Shown here piece by piece: positions 8,822 to 12,099 of a stretch of 12,099 bases of DNA. The notes beneath the pieces were generated by a model, which worked only from the letters and a program-made list of their open reading frames with translations, was not told where the DNA came from and did not search any database. Source of the stretch: Ettlia oleoabundans. Lineage: Eukaryota > Chlorophyta > Chlorophyceae > Chlamydomonadales. The DNA lies in contig JAAMXP010004672.1 of the NCBI GenBank assembly GCA_019693395.1, positions 1 to 12,099 of the forward strand, read 5' to 3'. Both the position numbers and the translations under genes were made by a program. Each line of letters starts with the position of its first letter. The stretch's first letter is position 1.

Positions 8822-9088
8822 ATTAGAGAATGCACGAGCGAAACAGCAGGGTCCTCTACCCCTGTTCTTCTCAGAGCGCACGAACAGTACTGCCTGTACT
8901 ACTGACTTTGGATGGTGGGTCAGCTTCCGCCGCTATTGATCAGAGTGACGACAAACAAGTCAATTATTTTGCATCAGGCAGGGACCCGCATTAAGGGCAG
9001 CCTGCGGGATTGATCATAGGCTTCCACGAGCTCGCGGGCATGCAGTCATTGAGACTAAATCTACTGTAAGGGTCGGTGTTAGGTCATC
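8822..9088. promoter_or_regulatory. Shared head-to-head promoter region (CD36-like / NEF1-like)
   Basis: Only 267 bases separate the start codons of two divergent genes, so both promoters and both leaders must fit here. I see no strong TATA box in either direction. A small upstream open frame for the plus-strand gene lies at 9040-9069. Confidence 0.65.
9040..9069 (+). other. Putative 9-codon upstream ORF in the NEF1-like leader
   Basis: ATG at 9040 opens a nine-codon frame (MQSLRLNLL) that ends with TAA at 9067-9069, 19 bases before the main ATG. It matters only if transcription starts upstream of 9040, which the sequence does not show. Confidence 0.35.
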
Positions 9089-12000
9089 ATGTCCTCTCCA
9101 GTGCCCGTTGGGATGGGCGGCTGGCCTGGAGCCAGCAACGGGAGCAGCTCAGTGGGCCGGTCCCACGCCACCCGGTTTGTGCCCCACGACTTTCAATACA
9201 ACGGGCGCGTGGCCATGGCGCTGCTGCCCAGCCTCGGTGTCTTGGCAGGCTACGGCGGCAACGCTGTGTCGGCGGCCCTTGCGGTGAGCCTGCGCTGCTC
9301 TATTGTTCGACGGTGTTGCAATTGCACTTGCGGCAAATTGCACCCTCTGGCTGACGAGAACCCTGCAGCCAAGGCATGGCACGTCCGCTCTTCGCTGCCG
9401 TGGCCGGCGTTCTGCTGCGGTTGCCTGCACACTGCTACCAAACTTGGTTTGTTGTTCTCCGCAGTTGGGACTGATGAGCACTTACATTTTGGATGCATTG
9501 CGGTACAAGGAAGGCGCCTTCATGGCCTCCTGGCTGACTATGGGTGCCGCCAACATGGCCATGATCTTCTCCAGCCTTCTGATGAGGAGCGAGGCCTCCA
9601 TACTTCTCACCCTCCTCATCTTCAGTCTCAACGGATTGTGCCTCTTCCTGGCAGGTGGGTGCTGCGGCAAGATGCACAAGGGTGCTGCCTGAACCGTGGG
9701 CAGACAACTGTCCAGGAAAAGCGAAGGAAGAATGGATCTGGGATTGAGAAAAAATAGGCAGGCCAGCCGGCAGGCCAGGCCACCTTCTCCTCCACCCTCC
9801 TGTTGATCCCGCTTTGCCTCTCTTGGGCCCTTGCAGGCTTGTGGGCGTCTTTGCAGTTCCGCTTTGTGCAGTTGCAGTACCCAGGCGTGGTGATTGCCTT
9901 TGAAAAGATGCTGATTGTGGGGTGCCTGCCTGTGACGGCGGCAGTGCAGGCGTGGGGAATGGTGTCCGGGGTGGGCATGAGCAACGCCGCTTTCTTCCTG
10001 GCAGGCCTGCTCTGCACCCTATACTACTTCTTCGCACTGCCCCTGCCCTCCTCTTTCCACCTGGGCAACAAACCTAAGATTGCAACCGGTGAGGGCAACG
10101 TGGCGACTGCATTGTGCATCTGTGGTGGTGGCGTGTATGGGGTTGGCTGGCCGTTCTCGGGCGATTGTATCCTTGCCCCTTTCAAAACGTCCAGCGCAAG
10201 TCTTGACCCTTTCTGGCTGCTATTGGCCGGCTCTGCTTGTCTCGACGCAGGCGGCGCACGTCCAAAAACGCACACGCTTCAAGACGCGGGCGACGGGTTT
10301 GCCTCCTTTGTGCTGGTCACCACTCTGCCGGTGGCCGTCTATGTGGCGACACACTGGGCTGTCATATTTGAGTGGGTGCACCTCTGGAGCCTGATTTTGC
10401 TGGCCTCTGGTCCCTTGGTTTTTGTGACCAGCCTCCAAGGTGAGGTGGATTCCGCTCTGGGCAGGCGGGGAAGCTGAGCCTATGGTTACAATGGGTCTCA
10501 GGGTTGTACGAGAGCAGCAGAAGGCAGCACAGGAGGGCGCATGCCACACATCAAGGGCAGGCTGGCCGCATCTGCATGTGGCTGCGGGTCGGTTACTTCA
10601 CGGCCGCACGGCACCCCTTGTTCATCCCGCAGACGGGCTGTGGTGGTTGGGCCAGGGCCGGGCTGTGAACGCGCTGCGTCGCCTGCTGCTGCTGATCAGT
10701 CTAGCTGTGTTCCTGGCGGCAGTAGAGGAGCGGGTGGTGTTCCACTCGTTCAACCAGTATATCCGCCTCACAGCACCCTGGAACTACGTGGCGGTCACTG
10801 GTGAGTGGCAGGGGGGCTAAGTGCCGTTTGCGTTCCTGGTGTATAGTTACGCAGCCCTGGGCTGTGCCCAGGAGAGCTGAGGGTTTGATCACATTGCAGG
10901 GCAGTTTGTCTAAGGGTGTTGCAGCAAATGGTGACGTGCAGTGGGAAGATCTGTTTTGTCGTGCAGGGCACACCTGCAGTCAGGGCGACAGCCCATACTC
11001 TGCCCTGCACTGCCTTGAGTCATGTCCCCTCCGATACCCACCTGCCGCCTAATGGTCTGCATCATTGTTTGCAGCCTGCATGTATGGCGTTGCGGCCTTG
11101 GTACTGCTTCACTGCAGCGGGGGGCTGGGGGAGGAGGTTGAGGGGATGCTGGTCGGCCCGCTCCTCATGCTCAGCGCTGCGGTGGGCGCGCTTGCGGCGG
11201 GGCTGCCCCTGTGGATGCTGCCAGCGCCGCTGCTGGCGGCTTCTGGTCTTGCCATGTTTTACGACACACGAGTGCTAAGGGACTACCTGCTGTTTGTGGC
11301 GGGAGTGCTAGCGACAGGTGGGAGGGCTGCTGGTTGCAGACTTGGGGTTGCCATGGTTTGTCACTCCTCTTGTCCTCTGTCAAGGTGCTGGGCAGAATGC
11401 CCGGGTGACCCTTTGCCAAGCAAGTGTGCAGCATTTGCACTGCCTTGTGCCCGGCCCCTGCCTCACGCCTTTCCCTTATTCATACACAATGCTGCCCTCC
11501 TTTGCCATGCAGGCGGCTGGTTTGTGTGGCACCACTTTTGGTTCCTGGAGATACAGCTGGGGGGTGTGCCGCTGCGTGTGCTGTGTGGCCTGGTGGTGGC
11601 TGCCCTGGCCCCTGCAGCCCTGGCCCCTGGCCTTCTCCATTCTGGTGGGTCTTGGCTGTGTGTTAAACGGTGCTGAAATCCTAGTTCAATGCACATTGTG
11701 CAACTTCAGTCGGCAGGCCAAAACCAGGCCACACTTGCCCCTATATTTGATTGAACCACATCCCGGCGATACGGTCCATCCTTTATCTCACACTATCCCT
11801 TGCCCCTGCCTGACCCTCCTCCCTCCCTGCCATATCCCCGCATACTGCAGGGGCCTCCAAGGGCCTTCTGGGCGCGGTGCTGCTGTCTCAGGCTGCCCTT
11901 GTGTGCTGGCTGGAAGAAGGTTTATATGCGGGGGACCACGAGGAGGTGACCTACAATCTTCACTCCATGTACCCACCCTGGCTGGTGGTGGCTACCTCAG
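9089..12000 (+). CDS. NEF1: NEF1-like ('no exine formation 1') polytopic membrane protein, exons 1-8, 3' partial
   Basis: Exons: 9089-9283, 9465-9654, 9837-10088, 10251-10439, 10633-10800, 11075-11317, 11513-11644, 11851-12000. They encode 506 residues in one frame; the gene then runs out of the window through a GT donor at 12001. Introns are all GT-AG; the first is phase 0, the other seven phase 1. The order of motifs follows plant NEF1: LGLMSTYILDALRYKEGAFM, GLWASLQFRFVQLQYPGVVI, SGVGMSNAAFF, GLWWL, EERVVFHSFNQYIRLTAPWN, WFVWHHFWFLEIQL, then CWLEEGLY and MYPPWLVVATS. I count roughly 13 hydrophobic segments. Arabidopsis NEF1 is a plastid membrane protein needed for lipid supply and pollen-wall exine (established). 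About half of the usual length of roughly 1,100 residues is visible. Residues 1-38, rich in Ser, Gly and Pro, could be a targeting region (inference). The biochemical activity is unknown. Confidence 0.88.
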
Positions 12001-12063
12001 GTGAGGCCACCCTGCTGTGGGCCACAGGGTGGCGGGGGCAGGCGGTGGGTGGAGTTGCTGGTG

Positions 12064-12096
12064 GTGTGTGTGTGTGTGTTGTGTGTGTGTGTGTGT
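12064..12096 (+). repeat. Interrupted (GT)8-T-(GT)8 microsatellite in NEF1-like intron 8
   Basis: Two runs of eight GT units are separated by one extra T. They lie about 65 bases into the intron at the right edge of the window and may extend beyond it. Confidence 0.85.
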
Positions 12097-12099
12097 GGG

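Noticed and set aside
8639..8881. Longer start for the CD36-like protein at 8881
   Set aside because: The codon at 8881 is GTG, not ATG. The first in-frame ATG is 8821, which places the membrane anchor close to the N-terminus as in the family.
8930..9020. TGATCA-type inverted motifs in the head-to-head promoter
   Set aside because: Two short copies 70 bases apart are expected by chance, and I know no factor that would make them meaningful here.
1..12099. Mobile elements, CRISPR arrays, phage genes, tRNAs, rRNAs, organelle DNA
   Set aside because: I saw no terminal repeats, transposase or reverse-transcriptase motifs, spaced direct repeats or cloverleaf. The dense spliceosomal introns argue for ordinary nuclear DNA.

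Overview
The window is nuclear DNA from a eukaryote, most likely a green alga (chlorophyte, possibly trebouxiophyte-like; this placement is an inference). The DNA is GC-rich. Every gene is cut by short spliceosomal introns of about 80-275 bases. TGTAA motifs, the usual chlorophyte poly(A) signal, lie where two of the 3' ends should be. One gene belongs to NEF1, a family known from plants and green algae. I see no prokaryotic operon, phage, CRISPR, transposon, tRNA or rRNA. I assembled the gene models by hand from splice sites, reading phase and remembered family motifs; no database search was run.

Layout: (1) 45-791, plus strand: the last three exons of PTPA, the activator of protein phosphatase 2A (5' part outside the window). 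(2) 5160-1100, minus strand: a complete 15-exon gene for a secreted FAD-dependent sugar-lactone oxidase of the gulonolactone/arabinonolactone oxidase family, 582 residues, convergent with PTPA. (3) 8821-5563, minus strand: a complete 11-exon gene for a CD36/LIMP-2 family membrane protein, 553 residues, with a lysosome/vacuole-type dileucine tail. (4) 9089-12000 and beyond, plus strand: the first eight exons of a NEF1-like ('no exine formation 1') polytopic membrane protein. It is head-to-head with the CD36-like gene across 267 bases and open at the right edge of the window.

The three complete or nearly complete models keep frame through every junction, which is strong internal support. The genes look like ordinary neighbours rather than a pathway. 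One is a phosphatase regulator, two are secretory/endomembrane proteins (lactone oxidase, CD36-like) and one is a probable plastid membrane protein.

I do not see a new multi-gene system. The points most worth a second look are an unusually high share of GC-AG introns (about 5 of 34), a putative 9-base microexon in the CD36-like gene, the CD36/LIMP-2 homologue itself with its sorting tail and few cysteines, and a secreted oxidase-type lactone oxidase in a lineage that makes ascorbate by another enzyme.
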